Under the pieces are notes generated by a model that did not search any database, was not told the origin of the DNA, and saw only the letters and a list, made by a program, of their open reading frames with translations. Both the position numbers and the translations under genes were made by a program. Positions 52,129-62,148 of a stretch of 64,000 nucleotides of DNA are shown here, piece after piece (position 1 is the stretch's first letter; the number at the start of each line of letters is the position of its first letter). The stretch covers positions 440,563-504,562 of the forward strand of contig NZ_MOAL01000006.1 of the NCBI RefSeq assembly GCF_003731765.1. The letters are read 5' to 3'. The DNA is from Pseudomonas chlororaphis (GTDB taxonomy: Bacteria > Pseudomonadota > Gammaproteobacteria > Pseudomonadales > Pseudomonadaceae).

Positions 52129-53634
52129 TTGAAACGCGACCTTCGGCTTGCCTCATTGCTGACCTACCTGGTGTGCTCATCGGTCATTCTGATGACCCTG
52201 TGGCAGATCTGGACCGCTCGCCAGAACACCCTGAGTGATATCCAGACCGATACTGTCAACCTGACCAACGCCCTGAATACCTACACCGAAGGCATCTTCA
52301 AGCAGAGCGAGTTGGTGCTGATCGGGCTGACCGAGCGCATCGAGAACCTGGGCGATGACCCGAGTGACGTGCAACGCCTGAAGTCGGTGGTGGAGCAGGA
52401 GATGGCGGCGCTGCCGCAGCTGAACTCAATGGCCTGGTATGACGACCAGGGCAACTGGCGCTTCTCCACCCATCCCATCGCCAAGCGCACCAATGCCAGC
52501 GACCGTGAGTTTTTCACCTACCACCGCGACCATCCTTCGCGGGAGGTGTTTATCGGTCCGGCGATTCGCAGCCGGGTCACGGGCGCCTGGGTGATTTCCG
52601 TGAGCCGGCGGATCGACCATGGCGACGGCTCCTTTGCCGGTGTGCTGTCGGTCACGGTTGGCCTTGATTATTTGCTGAGCTTCTACAAGAGCATCGAGGT
52701 CGGGCAGACCGGGGTCATCAGCTTGACCTCGGACCAAGGGCGCCTGCTGCTGCGCTATCCGTTTCACGAGGAGGACATCGGTCGTGACCTGTCTTCGGCG
52801 CCGATCTTCGCTCAGGCCTTGGCAGACACCCGTTCGGGCACGGCGGACTTTATCTCCAAGGTCGACGGGGTACGGCGCCTCTACGCGTTCCGCAAAAGCG
52901 CCGAGTATCCGCTGGTGACCACCGTGGCAGTGGGACAGGACGAAGCCCTGGGTGCCTGGTGGAGCCAGTCCAAGCAATCGGCGGTGGTGGTCCTGTTGCT
53001 GTCGGGGTTGCTGCTGGTGCTGGGCCGGCGCTTGATCAATCACATCAACCGGCGCATCAGCGCCGAGCAGGCGTTGATGGACAGCCGGTCGCGCTTGCTG
53101 GAGTTGAACCAGACCCTGGAGGTGCTGGCCTCCGAGGACAAACTCACCGGCCTGGCCAACCGCCGGCGTTTCGATGCCTTTCTCGACGTCGAATTCCAAC
53201 GGGCCAAGCGCAGCGGCCTGCCGTTGTCGCTGATCCTCATCGATGTGGATTTTTTCAAGCGTTACAACGACCACTACGGGCACTTGGCGGGTGATGAATG
53301 TTTGAAAAACATCAGCCGCTTGATCCAGGCGTGCGTGGGGCGCCCGGGGGACATGGTGGCCCGTTATGGCGGTGAGGAAATTGCCGTGGTCCTGCCCAAC
53401 ACCGACGAGACGGGGGCCCGCAGAGTGGCCGAGGCCATCCGCCACGACATCGAACGCGCCGGGCTGCCGCACCAGGGCAGCCCATTGGGGATGATCACCG
53501 TCAGTGCCGGCGGCGCGACCTGCCTCGGGGCGGATGAAACCTGTCACCAGGAGCGCCTGATCGAGTTGGCGGACCAAGCGCTGTACGCCGCCAAATCCGC
53601 CGGCCGCAACCGCACGGCCTACACCACCCCCTAG
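52129..53634 (+). CDS. Diguanylate cyclase with periplasmic Cache sensor
   Basis: 501 residues: TM1 at ~8-26, a double-Cache-like periplasmic domain at ~40-270 (FFTYHRDHPSREVFIGPAIRSRVTGAWVISVSRR), TM2 at ~284-302, a short linker helix and a GGDEF domain. The active site reads GGEEI near 413 and an RxxD inhibitory site (RPGD) lies five residues before it, so it should make c-di-GMP under feedback control. The start is TTG at 52129 with no clear ribosome-binding site; an ATG at residue 22 would cut into TM1. It is monocistronic. Confidence 0.85.
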   Translation: MKRDLRLASLLTYLVCSSVILMTLWQIWTARQNTLSDIQTDTVNLTNALNTYTEGIFKQSELVLIGLTERIENLGDDPSDVQRLKSVVEQEMAALPQLNSMAWYDDQGNWRFSTHPIAKRTNASDREFFTYHRDHPSREVFIGPAIRSRVTGAWVISVSRRIDHGDGSFAGVLSVTVGLDYLLSFYKSIEVGQTGVISLTSDQGRLLLRYPFHEEDIGRDLSSAPIFAQALADTRSGTADFISKVDGVRRLYAFRKSAEYPLVTTVAVGQDEALGAWWSQSKQSAVVVLLLSGLLLVLGRRLINHINRRISAEQALMDSRSRLLELNQTLEVLASEDKLTGLANRRRFDAFLDVEFQRAKRSGLPLSLILIDVDFFKRYNDHYGHLAGDECLKNISRLIQACVGRPGDMVARYGGEEIAVVLPNTDETGARRVAEAIRHDIERAGLPHQGSPLGMITVSAGGATCLGADETCHQERLIELADQALYAAKSAGRNRTAYTTP

Positions 53635-53663
53635 ACGCCTGCTGTCTTTGTAGACGCTGCCTA

Positions 53664-54092
53664 TGTAGGAGCTGGCTTGCCAGCGATGAGGCCCTCGAAA
53701 TCGCCATCGCCGGCAAGCCGGCTCCTACAAGGGGCACTGAAGCTTGCGCCCATACCTGCCGCCATTTATGGCTAGCGCCCGCTGGCTTTGTAGGAGCTGG
53801 CTTGCCAGCGATAGGGCCCTCGAAATCGCCATCGCCGGCAAGCCGGTTCCTACAAGGGGCACTTAAGCTTGAGCCCACACCTGCCGCCAATTATGACCAG
53901 CGCCCGCTGTCTTTGTAGGAGCTGGCTTGCCAGCGATAGGGCCCTTGAAACCGCCATCGCCGGCAAGCCGGCTCCTACAAGGGGCACTGAAGCTTGCGCC
54001 CACACCTGCCGCCAATTATGGCCAGCGCCCGCTGCCTTTGTAGGAGCTGGCTTGCCAGCGATGAGGCCCTTGAAATCGTCATCGCCGGCAAG
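53664..54092. repeat. Tandem REPIN array, 125-bp period
   Basis: Four REPINs start at 53664, 53789, 53914 and 54039, exactly 125 bp apart. Each holds GTAGGAGCTGGCTTGCCAGC, ~20 bp, and GCCGGCAAGCCGG(C/T)TCCTAC, plus a shared spacer (CTGCCGCCA...GCGCCCGCTG). The fourth lacks its right arm, which ends in GCCGGCAAGGGGG. It lies between the convergent cyclase and soxG genes. Confidence 0.9.
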
Positions 54093-54117
54093 GGGGCGGG
54101 CCGCACGACCGCGATCG

Positions 54118-54699
54118 CTAGAGTGACCCGCCGTTGAATTCCTGCAGGGCATCGAGCAGCGCTTCGCGAAAATACGCCTTCGACGCTCGGTCGCAGAGCA
54201 GGTGCAGGCTCGCGTGTTGCGCGGTGCTGCTGTTGATCACGATCACGTTGATCCGCGCCGCCGAGGTCTGGGCCACGGCGCCCGGGCCAAACACCCGGGG
54301 GCTGAGGTCGACCCCGCAGAGCTTGGCCATGACTTCACCCAGGTACTCGCCGGCCAATTGGAAACAGGCGTGGCTGTCCTGGCGCGGCAACAGGTAGTTG
54401 GCCTGGTGGTCCAGCTCCCAGCGCGCCTCTTCATCGGCGATGTGCTGGCCCTGGTCCTCGGGGCTGCCCAGCAGCAGGTACTCGGTCTGTGACAACCGCG
54501 CCACCTGACCGCCATCGGCCTGAGCCACGGCGCGGTTCGGCGCGTCGGGCAAGGTAAATCCCCGACCACTCAGGTAAGTGGCACTGTGGGCGCCACGAAA
54601 ACCCACCCGGGGCAGGTCCGTCAGGTCGCTCAAGGTGCAGCTCGGCAAGGGCGCCAGGGCGCGTTGGCCAACGGGGTGTTGCTCATTCAGGCTGGTCAT
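54118..54699 (-). CDS. soxG: Sarcosine oxidase gamma-type subunit
   Basis: A 193-residue SoxG-family subunit (LSDLTDLPRVGFRGAHSATYLSGRGFTLP; CFQLAGEYLGEVMAKLCGVDLSPRVFGPGAVAQTSAARINVIVIN). It helps position folate-bound one-carbon units in the heterotetramer. It is the last gene of the purU-folD-soxBDAG operon, starting 3 bp after soxA. It may equally be the corresponding subunit of an N-methylglutamate dehydrogenase. Confidence 0.85.
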   Translation of the reverse strand: MTSLNEQHPVGQRALAPLPSCTLSDLTDLPRVGFRGAHSATYLSGRGFTLPDAPNRAVAQADGGQVARLSQTEYLLLGSPEDQGQHIADEEARWELDHQANYLLPRQDSHACFQLAGEYLGEVMAKLCGVDLSPRVFGPGAVAQTSAARINVIVINSSTAQHASLHLLCDRASKAYFREALLDALQEFNGGSL

Positions 54700-54702
54700 G
54701 AC

Positions 54703-57600
54703 TCAAAGCTCCTGGCGCTGGTTGTCGGGATCGAAAAAGGGCAGCTTCACCACCTCGGCCTGGACCACCACACCGCCTTCGACGCGGATCGGAATGCGCA
54801 TCCCCGGGGTGCTCTGGTCGATGCTGGCGTAGGCCAGGCCGATGACTTTGCCCAGGCTGGCGGAGTACTCGCAGGAGGTGACGTTGCCGCTGATGTCCGG
54901 GCCGTTGAGCACCAGGTGGCCCTCCAGCGGTTGAAGGCTGCCCTGGGGCAAGGTGAAGCCCACCAGTTTGCGCTTCAGCGGCTGGGCTTCGAGGATGTCC
55001 ACCGAGCGTCGACCGACGAAGAATGGCTTGTTGCGGCTGACCGCCCAGCCCATGTCGATCTCTGCCGGGTGGGTCATGCCGTCGGTGTCCTGGCTGATGA
55101 TCACGTGGCCTTTTTCCAGGCGCAGCAGGCGCTGGGTTTCCACGCCGAACGGGCGGATGTCGAAGGCTTTGCCGGCGGCCATCAAGGCGTCCCACAGGGC
55201 TAGGCCGTGACGCGCCGGCACGTGGATTTCATAACCCAGTTCGCCGACAAACCCGACCCGCAACAGCCGCGCCTTGATCCCGGCCACGGTGCCCTGGCGC
55301 ACGCCCAGATAGGGGAAGGCCTCGGCGCTCAAATCCAGGTCGCTGCACACCTGCTCCAGCACCTTGCGTGAGTCCGGCCCGGCCACGTTGACCGCACAGA
55401 TCGCGGCGGTGACGTTGGCCACGTCCACATCCAGGCGCCATTGAGCATTCCACTTGAGCATCTGTTGGTAGATGCGGTCCACGCCGCTGGTGGTGGCGGT
55501 GACGTAGAAGTGGTTCTCGGCAAACCGCGCGCACACGCCGTCGTCGATCACCACCCCGTGCTCGTTGGTCATCAAGGCGTACCGCGAGCGGCCAACCGGC
55601 TGCTTGAGGAAGGCAAAGGTGTACATGCGATTGAGCAGTTCGGCGGCGTCCGGGCCGCGCACGTCCAGGCCGCCGAGGGTCGAGACGTCGATGATGCCGA
55701 CCTTGTTGCGCACGTGCAGGGCCTCGTTCTGCATGCAGGTTTCGCGGTCTTTGGCCGGGCCGTAATAGGCCGGGCGCTGCCAGATACCGGCGGGCATCAT
55801 CTTCGCCCCGGCCTGCAGGTGGCGGGCGTGCATCGGCGTCTGTCGGTACGGGTCGAAGGCACGGCCGGCGACATGGGCCAGCTTCTCGGCAACAAACGGC
55901 GGCCGGGCGGTGGTGACCCCGGTCTCACTGATGTTGCGCTGGGTGGCCCAGGCCACCAGGCGCGCGGTGGGCAAGGCCGAATGCCGGCCCTGGGATGGGC
56001 CCATGCCCACCGTGGAGTAGCGCTTGACCAGCTGCACGTCGCGGTAGCCGATCTTGGTGGCGTTGACGATGTCGGCCACTTGCAGGTCTTCGTCGAAGTC
56101 GACGAAATCCTTGCCCTTGGGGTGGGGGAAGATTGGCCAGTTGAAGTTGACCCGGGCTTCGCCGGCCAGGGGCGCTCGCTGCGGGTTCACCTGCAGACCG
56201 AGGGCCAGGGCGGCGTCGGCGCCGGCATTGACGCCGTCGGCGATCACATTGTCCAGGCTGTGGCGGCCATTCACCGAGCCGGCCAGGGTCAGGTTCTGCG
56301 GCAGGCCGCTCAAGGTGAATTCGGCGCGCTGGTCATCGTAGGCCAGCTTGCCGCCAGCCTGGCACAGCAGTTGATAGACCGGCATGTAACCGGCGGACAT
56401 GCACAACAGGTCGCAGTCCAGGCGCTGGCCGCTGGCGGCGACCTGGCCTTGGGCGGTGATCTTGCGCACCTCGACGCCGTTCACATGGCGCAGGCCTTTT
56501 TCGTGCAGGGCTTCGTACACCGTGCTGTCGCTGAGGCAGGGGATCTTGCGGCCGGCCAGGGCGGTCAAGAGCCTGGAGTCGGCGGGGGCATTGCGCAGGT
56601 CCACCACGGCCGCCACGTCCACGCCCTGGTCGTGCAGGTCAAGGGCGGCCAGGTAGCCGTCGTCATTGCCGGTGAGCACCACCGCGCGTTTGCCCGGCTT
56701 GACCGCGTAGAGTTTCATCAGCCGCTGGGCGGCGCTGGTCAGCATCACCCCGGGCAGGTCGTTGTTGCGGAAAATCACCGGCTGGTCGAAGGCGCCACTG
56801 CACACCAGGCACTGCTGGGCACGGACCTTGTACAGGCGCTTGCCCTGGATCACCGGCAGGTAGTTGTCGGTGAACCAGGCGTTGCAGGTGGCGTCGGTCA
56901 GCACCTGGATATTGGCGTGTTGCTCAACCGCCGCGAGCAAGTCCTGGCGCAAGCGATCGGCTTTCTTGCCTTCAATGTCGAAGCGTGCGTAGGTCAGGGA
57001 GCCGCCGAGCAGCGGTTGCTGTTCGATCAGCAACACCCGGGCCCCGGTATTGGCCGCTGTCAGGGCCGCTTGCAGGCCGGCAGGCCCGGCGCCGATCACC
57101 GCCACGTCGGTAAACAGGTAGGCCTTGTCGTAGTACTCAGGCTGGAACTTCAGGTCGAGCACGCCGAGCCCGGCCTTTTTGCGGATGATCGGTTCCCAGA
57201 CCTTCCACATGCCCTTGGGCTTGTAGAAGGCGCGGTAGTAGAAACCCACCGGCATGAACTTGGAGAACTTGCCCATGTAGGCGTCGCGGTCGTTGTCCAG
57301 GGAGCCGTTGACGTTCTGCGCGCTGACCTGCAAGCCGGCGCTCAGCGGGTGGGCGTCAGCCAGCACATTGGGCTCCTGGGGCAGTTGCACCAGGCTGTTG
57401 GCGTCTTGCCCAGCCATGCTCAGCGGGCCCCGTGGGCGGTGGTATTTAAATGAACGCGACAGCAGGAAACGCCCGTTGGCGAGCAGGGCGCTGGCAATGC
57501 TATCGCCGTGGAAACCCTGGTAGCCGTGGCCGTCGAACGAAAAATCCAGGGGCTGGGCGCGGTCGATCAGCAAGCCCATGGGGGCGGGTAGGCGGTTCAT
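54703..57600 (-). CDS. soxA: Sarcosine oxidase alpha-type subunit
   Basis: A 965-residue alpha subunit. Residues ~1-110 are the Fer2-like domain (GDSIASALLANGRFLLSRSFKYHRPRGP). A NAD-binding Rossmann domain starts near 165 (VAVIGAGPAGLQAALTAANTGARVLLIEQQP). The C-terminal ~390 residues are a GcvT-like folate domain (GIIDVSTLGGLDVRGPDAAELLNRMY; GYEIHVPARHGLALWDALMAAG). Folate captures the methyl carbon as methylene-THF. The start overlaps the soxD stop (ATGA). Full length, no damage seen. Confidence 0.92.
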   Translation of the reverse strand: MNRLPAPMGLLIDRAQPLDFSFDGHGYQGFHGDSIASALLANGRFLLSRSFKYHRPRGPLSMAGQDANSLVQLPQEPNVLADAHPLSAGLQVSAQNVNGSLDNDRDAYMGKFSKFMPVGFYYRAFYKPKGMWKVWEPIIRKKAGLGVLDLKFQPEYYDKAYLFTDVAVIGAGPAGLQAALTAANTGARVLLIEQQPLLGGSLTYARFDIEGKKADRLRQDLLAAVEQHANIQVLTDATCNAWFTDNYLPVIQGKRLYKVRAQQCLVCSGAFDQPVIFRNNDLPGVMLTSAAQRLMKLYAVKPGKRAVVLTGNDDGYLAALDLHDQGVDVAAVVDLRNAPADSRLLTALAGRKIPCLSDSTVYEALHEKGLRHVNGVEVRKITAQGQVAASGQRLDCDLLCMSAGYMPVYQLLCQAGGKLAYDDQRAEFTLSGLPQNLTLAGSVNGRHSLDNVIADGVNAGADAALALGLQVNPQRAPLAGEARVNFNWPIFPHPKGKDFVDFDEDLQVADIVNATKIGYRDVQLVKRYSTVGMGPSQGRHSALPTARLVAWATQRNISETGVTTARPPFVAEKLAHVAGRAFDPYRQTPMHARHLQAGAKMMPAGIWQRPAYYGPAKDRETCMQNEALHVRNKVGIIDVSTLGGLDVRGPDAAELLNRMYTFAFLKQPVGRSRYALMTNEHGVVIDDGVCARFAENHFYVTATTSGVDRIYQQMLKWNAQWRLDVDVANVTAAICAVNVAGPDSRKVLEQVCSDLDLSAEAFPYLGVRQGTVAGIKARLLRVGFVGELGYEIHVPARHGLALWDALMAAGKAFDIRPFGVETQRLLRLEKGHVIISQDTDGMTHPAEIDMGWAVSRNKPFFVGRRSVDILEAQPLKRKLVGFTLPQGSLQPLEGHLVLNGPDISGNVTSCEYSASLGKVIGLAYASIDQSTPGMRIPIRVEGGVVVQAEVVKLPFFDPDNQRQEL

Positions 57601-57896
57601 CCGGCAATCTCCTGGGCGGCGCTGAATTCAACGCGGGTGCTGAACAGTTCCTTGGGGTCGAAGGTGCGCAGGATCTGGTCGCTCACCGTGTGGCGCTCGG
57701 CCAGGAACCAGTAGCTGGAGGGGGTGTGCATCCACCACTCGCGCACCACGCCGGCCAGGTTGTCGCTGTTGAACACGTAGTCGGCCCATTCGGCGTCGCT
57801 GCAGTTGACCGGGTCGGGCATGGCCTTGAACTCGCCGCCGTAGGTGAACTCGCTGATATTGCGGGGCCCGTTGAGCGGGCACATCATGATTTTCAT
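57597..57896 (-). CDS. soxD: Sarcosine oxidase delta-type subunit
   Basis: A 99-residue SoxD: MCPLNGPRNISEFTYGGE at the start and CSDAEWADYVFNSDNLAGVVREWWMHTPSSYWFLAERHT after it. Cys and His residues bind structural zinc. Typical length. Lies 13 bp after soxB and overlaps soxA. Confidence 0.9.
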   Translation of the reverse strand: MKIMMCPLNGPRNISEFTYGGEFKAMPDPVNCSDAEWADYVFNSDNLAGVVREWWMHTPSSYWFLAERHTVSDQILRTFDPKELFSTRVEFSAAQEIAG

Positions 57897-57909
57897 CCGT
57901 CGCTCTCCG

Positions 57910-59151
57910 TCAGTGGCTGGCCGCCGTGGCGCCCATTTCGTTGACTTGCTGGAAGGTCGAAAAGCGCTCCAGGCCGAAGGGCTTGATCAGCTCCGGCACC
58001 TGGCCGCCGCTGGCCACCAGTTCGGCCATGGTCTTGCCGCAGATCGGCGTGGCCTTGAACCCCCAGGTGCCCCAACCGGCGTCGAGGTAGTAATTCTTCA
58101 CCGGTGACAGGCCCATGATCGGGCTGTAGTCCGGGGTCATGTCGGTGATCCCGGCCCATTGACGCATCAGCTTGGCGTTGGCCAGGAACGGGAACATTTC
58201 GATGGCGTGGGCCAGCAGGCTTTCCTTGAGGTCCAGGGTGGAGCGGGTGTTGAACAGCGGGTAGGGGTCGGACCCGCCGCCAAACACCACTTCGCCGCGG
58301 CTGGTCTGCTGCACGTAGCAATGCAGGGCCGAGGAACTCACCAGCGGGTCGAGGAACGGCTTGAACGGCTGGGTGACCATCGCCTGCAGAGGGAAGGTCT
58401 GGATCGGCGAGCGAATCCCTGCCTTGGCCATCAGCAGCGAGCTGTGGCCGGCCACGGCCTGGACCACGCAACCGCACTGGATGGTGCCGCGATTGGTTTT
58501 CACCGCGGTGATGGCACCGTGTTCGATCACCAGGTCCTGCACTTCGGTGAGCTGATGGATTTCCACCCCACGCTTGGCCGCCTGCTTGGCGTAGCCCCAG
58601 GCCACGGCGTCGTGCCGTGCAGTGGCGCCGTCGATGTGCCAGAGCCCAGCGAGCACCGGCAGGTGGCCGGGGTCGAGGTTGAGGCTGGGCACCAGTTCGC
58701 GGATCTGTTGGCGGTCGATCATCTCGGTGCGCCCGCCAAAGTGCTTGTTCACTTCCGCCCGCTGGCGGAACGAGCGCACGGTGGCGTCGGTGTGGGCCAG
58801 GGTCAGTTGGCCGCGCTCGGAATACATGATGTTGAAATCGAATTCGTTGGACAGGTTCTGGAACATCCGCACCGACTCAGCGTAGAACTTCACGCCTTCG
58901 CTGGTCAGGTAGTTGGAGCGGATCACCGCGGTGTTGCGGGCGGTGTTGCCGCCGCCCAGGTAGGCTTTTTCCAGCACTGCGATGTGGGTCACGCCGTGGT
59001 ACTTGGCCAGGTAATAGGCGGTGGCCAGGCCATGGCCGCCAGCGCCGATGATCACCACGTCATAGCGTGCCTTGAGGTCCTTGGGCGGCGGCAAATCGAC
59101 TTCCACCGGGTACTCCGAACTCAGGCCGTATTTCAATAGATTGAATGGCAT
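57910..59151 (-). CDS. soxB: Sarcosine oxidase beta-type (or N-methylglutamate dehydrogenase) subunit
   Basis: A 413-residue DAO-family flavoprotein that oxidises the N-methyl amino acid. The FAD-binding site is [24 protein letters not shown] (~30-53), then [17 protein letters not shown]. The His in [15 protein letters not shown] (~180) corresponds to the covalent FMN site of heterotetrameric sarcosine oxidase. The N-terminus ([18 protein letters not shown]) is unlike that of classical SoxB (FSGFGL...SLS), which fits a different substrate. ATG 59151 gives a 19-bp overlap with folD. Confidence 0.88.
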   Translation of the reverse strand: MPFNLLKYGLSSEYPVEVDLPPPKDLKARYDVVIIGAGGHGLATAYYLAKYHGVTHIAVLEKAYLGGGNTARNTAVIRSNYLTSEGVKFYAESVRMFQNLSNEFDFNIMYSERGQLTLAHTDATVRSFRQRAEVNKHFGGRTEMIDRQQIRELVPSLNLDPGHLPVLAGLWHIDGATARHDAVAWGYAKQAAKRGVEIHQLTEVQDLVIEHGAITAVKTNRGTIQCGCVVQAVAGHSSLLMAKAGIRSPIQTFPLQAMVTQPFKPFLDPLVSSSALHCYVQQTSRGEVVFGGGSDPYPLFNTRSTLDLKESLLAHAIEMFPFLANAKLMRQWAGITDMTPDYSPIMGLSPVKNYYLDAGWGTWGFKATPICGKTMAELVASGGQVPELIKPFGLERFSTFQQVNEMGATAASH

Positions 59152-60038
59152 AGGGCCTCCGATTGGCTGCGTTGTGCCTGGTGCTGCATAAGGGCTGCGG
59201 TGACGGTGTTTTTCATCAGGAAGGCGATGGTCATGGGGCCGACGCCGCCGGGCACCGGGGTGATGGCGGACACGGTGGACAGGGCGCTGGCAAAGTCCAC
59301 ATCGCCCACCAGGCGGCTGCGGCCATCGTCGTCGATGCGGTTGATGCCGACGTCGATCACCACCGCCCCGGGTTTCAGCCAGTGGGCGTCGACCAAGTGC
59401 GGGCGGCCGACGGCGGCAATCACGATGTCGGCTTGGCGGCACAGGGCCTGCGGGTTGTGGCTGCGGGAATGCAGCACCGTCACCGAACAGTCGGCTTGCA
59501 GCAGCAGGGCGGCCATGGGTTTGCCGACGATGTTCGAACGGCCGATCACCACCGCGTGCTTGCCGGCCAGGCTGCCCAGGGTCTGCTGCAACAGGTACAG
59601 GCAGCCGCTGGGGGTGCAGGGCGTCAGCACTTCGCGACCCTGGCTCAGGCCGCCGACGTTGTCACTGTGAAAACCGTCGACGTCCTTGGCCGGCTCGATG
59701 GCTTGCAAGGCGCGCAGTTCATCCATGTGGGCCGGCAACGGCAGTTGCAGGAGGATGCCGTGCACCGAGCGGTCGGCATTCAGGTTGGCGATCAGGTTGA
59801 GCAGTTGTTCGGTGCTGGTGTCGCTGGGCAGGCGATGTTCCAGGGAGCGGATGCCGACCTCTTCGGCGCGCAGGATCTTGTTGCGCACATAGACCTGGCT
59901 GGCCGGGTCATGGCCCACCAGGATCACCGCCAGGGTCGGCTGGATGTCCATCTGCTGCAGGCCTGCAACCTGATCTCGGACCTCCAGCAGCACCCGGGCC
60001 GAGGCGGCCTTGCCGTCAATCAACGTGGGGCTGTTCAC
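59133..60038 (-). CDS. folD: Methylene-THF dehydrogenase/cyclohydrolase FolD
   Basis: A 301-residue bifunctional enzyme that oxidises methylene-THF to formyl-THF. Seen are [32 protein letters not shown], the NADP loop [18 protein letters not shown] and [16 protein letters not shown]. The GTG start overlaps the purU stop (GTGA). A dedicated copy in this operon processes the one-carbon unit released by the Sox-like complex. Confidence 0.95.
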   Translation of the reverse strand: MNSPTLIDGKAASARVLLEVRDQVAGLQQMDIQPTLAVILVGHDPASQVYVRNKILRAEEVGIRSLEHRLPSDTSTEQLLNLIANLNADRSVHGILLQLPLPAHMDELRALQAIEPAKDVDGFHSDNVGGLSQGREVLTPCTPSGCLYLLQQTLGSLAGKHAVVIGRSNIVGKPMAALLLQADCSVTVLHSRSHNPQALCRQADIVIAAVGRPHLVDAHWLKPGAVVIDVGINRIDDDGRSRLVGDVDFASALSTVSAITPVPGGVGPMTIAFLMKNTVTAALMQHQAQRSQSEALCHSIY

Positions 60039-60901
60039 CGGAAAATCACCGTTCTGTCCTGGTTGAGGAAAACCCGGTGCTCCAGGTGGTATTTCACCGC
60101 CTTGGACAGGGCCACGGTTTCGGTATTGCGCCCGATGGCCACTAGGTCATCGGGCAGGTAGACGTGGTCCACCCGCTGCACTTCCTGCTCGATGATCGGA
60201 CCCTCGTCGAGGTCGCTGGTGACGTAGTGGGCGGTGGCGCCAATCAGCTTCACCCCACGTTGGTACGCCTGGTGATAAGGCTTGGCGCCCTTGAAGCCGG
60301 GCAGGAACGAGTGATGGATATTGATCGCCCGGCCTGAGAGTTGCTTGCACAGGTCGTCGGAGAGGATTTGCATGTAGCGCGCCAGCACCACCAGTTCGGT
60401 GCGGGTGTCATCGACGATGCGCATCAGCTCGGCCTCCTGCTGGGCCTTGCTGTCCTTAGTCACCGGCAGGTAGATAAAGCGAATGCCCTCGCGCTCGGCC
60501 ATCGGCCGCAGTTCCAGGTGGTTGGAAACGATGGCGGTGATGGTCATGTCCATCTCGCCTTTCTGATGGCGGTACAACAGGTCGCTGAGGCAGTGGTCGT
60601 ATTTGCTCACCATCAACAGCACGCGCATCGGTTCGCGGGTGTCGTGCAATTCCCAGGTCATGTCAAAGGCCTCGGCCACCGCTTCGAAACTGGCCTTGAG
60701 CTGCTGGATATCGCCAACATGGCCGCTGTTGAAACGGAACACCGCACGCATGAAAAAGCGCCCGTTGAACTCGTCGTCGAATTGCGCCATCTCCCCGATG
60801 TAGCAACCGTTATCCGCCAGGTAAGTGGTCACGGCGGCGACAATACCGGACACCGCGGGACAGGTGATCTTGATGATGAAAGGGTTGTTCGCGTGTTGCA
60901 T
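60035..60901 (-). CDS. purU: Formyltetrahydrofolate deformylase
   Basis: A 288-residue PurU: an N-terminal ACT domain ([36 protein letters not shown]) and a formyltransferase-like catalytic domain ([46 protein letters not shown]) with the Asn-His-Asp triad. It releases formate from formyl-THF and recycles THF. It heads the operon; ATG 60901 was chosen over upstream codons without protein character. Confidence 0.93.
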   Translation of the reverse strand: MQHANNPFIIKITCPAVSGIVAAVTTYLADNGCYIGEMAQFDDEFNGRFFMRAVFRFNSGHVGDIQQLKASFEAVAEAFDMTWELHDTREPMRVLLMVSKYDHCLSDLLYRHQKGEMDMTITAIVSNHLELRPMAEREGIRFIYLPVTKDSKAQQEAELMRIVDDTRTELVVLARYMQILSDDLCKQLSGRAINIHHSFLPGFKGAKPYHQAYQRGVKLIGATAHYVTSDLDEGPIIEQEVQRVDHVYLPDDLVAIGRNTETVALSKAVKYHLEHRVFLNQDRTVIFR

Positions 60902-61144
60902 GACACGTCCTCGGGAAGGTGGCGGCAGCACTTCGCAGGGCGAAAAAAGACAACGAGGGGAAACCCGGCTCATCCATGGCGAGGTTTCTTATGGGGAATA
61001 AAATATTCCTGTGTGTCGGCTTTATAAAGCCAATGCCCGGTTCGCGTCCAGGGTTTTTGTGAAAGTTTTTTAACTGAGGGGAATTTATTGCGGGGGGCTA
61101 AAGGGGGGAGGCTCAAGCTGGACGTGGAGCGTCCGGGGCGGCAT

Positions 61145-61165
61145 TCCCACGCAGAGCGTGGGAAC
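61145..61165. repeat. Short palindromic repeat TTCCCACGC-AGA-GCGTGGGAA
   Basis: A perfect 9-bp-arm palindrome typical of dispersed Pseudomonas repeats, in the 367-bp gap between purU and the XRE-cupin gene, which holds nothing else recognisable. Confidence 0.7.
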
Positions 61166-61268
61166 GAGAGGTCTTGGTCTGGCTGGTGATCTTGATCGTC
61201 GTCCCGTTAACCCCGCTGGCCGGAGAGCGGGCATGCCGAGCCTGGGCGAGGCCCCGCCCCCGAGCGCT

Positions 61269-61874
61269 TCACTCCTTATCCGTCCCATAATTCATGATCG
61301 ACAACAACCGAATCGGCACCTGCACCAACTGCTCCGGCCCATGGGGAATTTCCCCCTCAAACGTCAAACTGTCCCCGGCCTCCATCCGATACAACTGATT
61401 GCCATGACGGTAAATCAGCTCACCTTCGAGTAAATGCAAAAACTCCGTTCCCGGGTGGGAAAAGGTCGGAAATTCCTCACTGGCGTCATCCATGCTCACC
61501 ATGTACGCCTCGAAACTCTTCTTCGGCCCCCGGGTGTGGTTGAGCAAGTGATAGGTATGGCCCTTCTCGGTGCCACGGCGCACCACCTCCATGCCCTGGT
61601 CAGCCTTGACCAGCAAGGCGCTGCCGCCCTGGCGATCGTATTCACTGAACAACTTGGACATGGGCAGGCCCAGCACATCGCACAGACGGCTGAGGGTGTC
61701 GAGGCTGGTGGAGACCTGGGCATTCTCGATCTTGCTCAACATGCCCTGGCTGATATCGGCAATCTTCGCCACGTCGGACAGCTTCAAGTCCTGGGCCAGG
61801 CGCTGGCGCTTGATCTGCATGCCCAAGTACTGCTCGAGCTTGAGGCGGGGTTCGGGTTCGGTCGGCATGGTCAT
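61269..61874 (-). CDS. XRE-family regulator with cupin domain
   Basis: About 201 residues: an HTH_3 domain (LGMQIKRQRLAQDLKLSDVAKIADISQGMLSKIENAQVSTSLDTLSRLCDVLGL) and a C-terminal cupin (FPTFSHPGTEFLHLLEGELIYRHGNQLYRMEAGDSLTFEGEIPHGPE). Such regulators sense small amines or amino acids. It lies between the sox-like operon and glnT and probably controls both. ATG 61874 is the chosen start; GTG 61886 is possible. Confidence 0.88.
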   Translation of the reverse strand: MTMPTEPEPRLKLEQYLGMQIKRQRLAQDLKLSDVAKIADISQGMLSKIENAQVSTSLDTLSRLCDVLGLPMSKLFSEYDRQGGSALLVKADQGMEVVRRGTEKGHTYHLLNHTRGPKKSFEAYMVSMDDASEEFPTFSHPGTEFLHLLEGELIYRHGNQLYRMEAGDSLTFEGEIPHGPEQLVQVPIRLLSIMNYGTDKE

Positions 61875-62043
61875 CAGGCTCTGCACAATTTCTGTTCGGT
61901 AATATTAGTTTCGCACTAGGAAAGTGCAATCCGTCGCTGCCACCCAACACGGTTCGGGCGGTATTCCCACAGGGAAAAGAATTTTCCCATATATACAGCA
62001 CAAAAGCGCAGGGCTCTGGGTATCTCTGGCGATTGGGCAACTC

Positions 62044-62059
62044 TGGCAAGGGCTTTGCA
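62044..62059 (+). promoter_or_regulatory. Sigma-54 promoter of glnT
   Basis: TGGCAAGGGCTTTGCA has GG and GC exactly 10 bp apart, the -24/-12 pattern, 90 bp before the glnT start. Control by nitrogen status (NtrC) or a dedicated activator is expected. Confidence 0.7.
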
Positions 62060-62148
62060 TTCTCTACAGGAAACTAACTTTCTTTTAGGGAATAAAGACG
62101 GTTATAGCCCTTCCACAATGGTTTGCCTTTCGCGAGGAGTGACGAGCA

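Noticed and set aside
53664-54092. CRISPR array
   Set aside because: Units are 125 bp with palindromic REP arms and near-identical spacers, no cas genes; it is a REPIN array.
55441-57453. Long plus-strand open frame (670 codons) opposite soxA
   Set aside because: Val/Gly/His-rich shadow with no domain; soxA is unmistakable.
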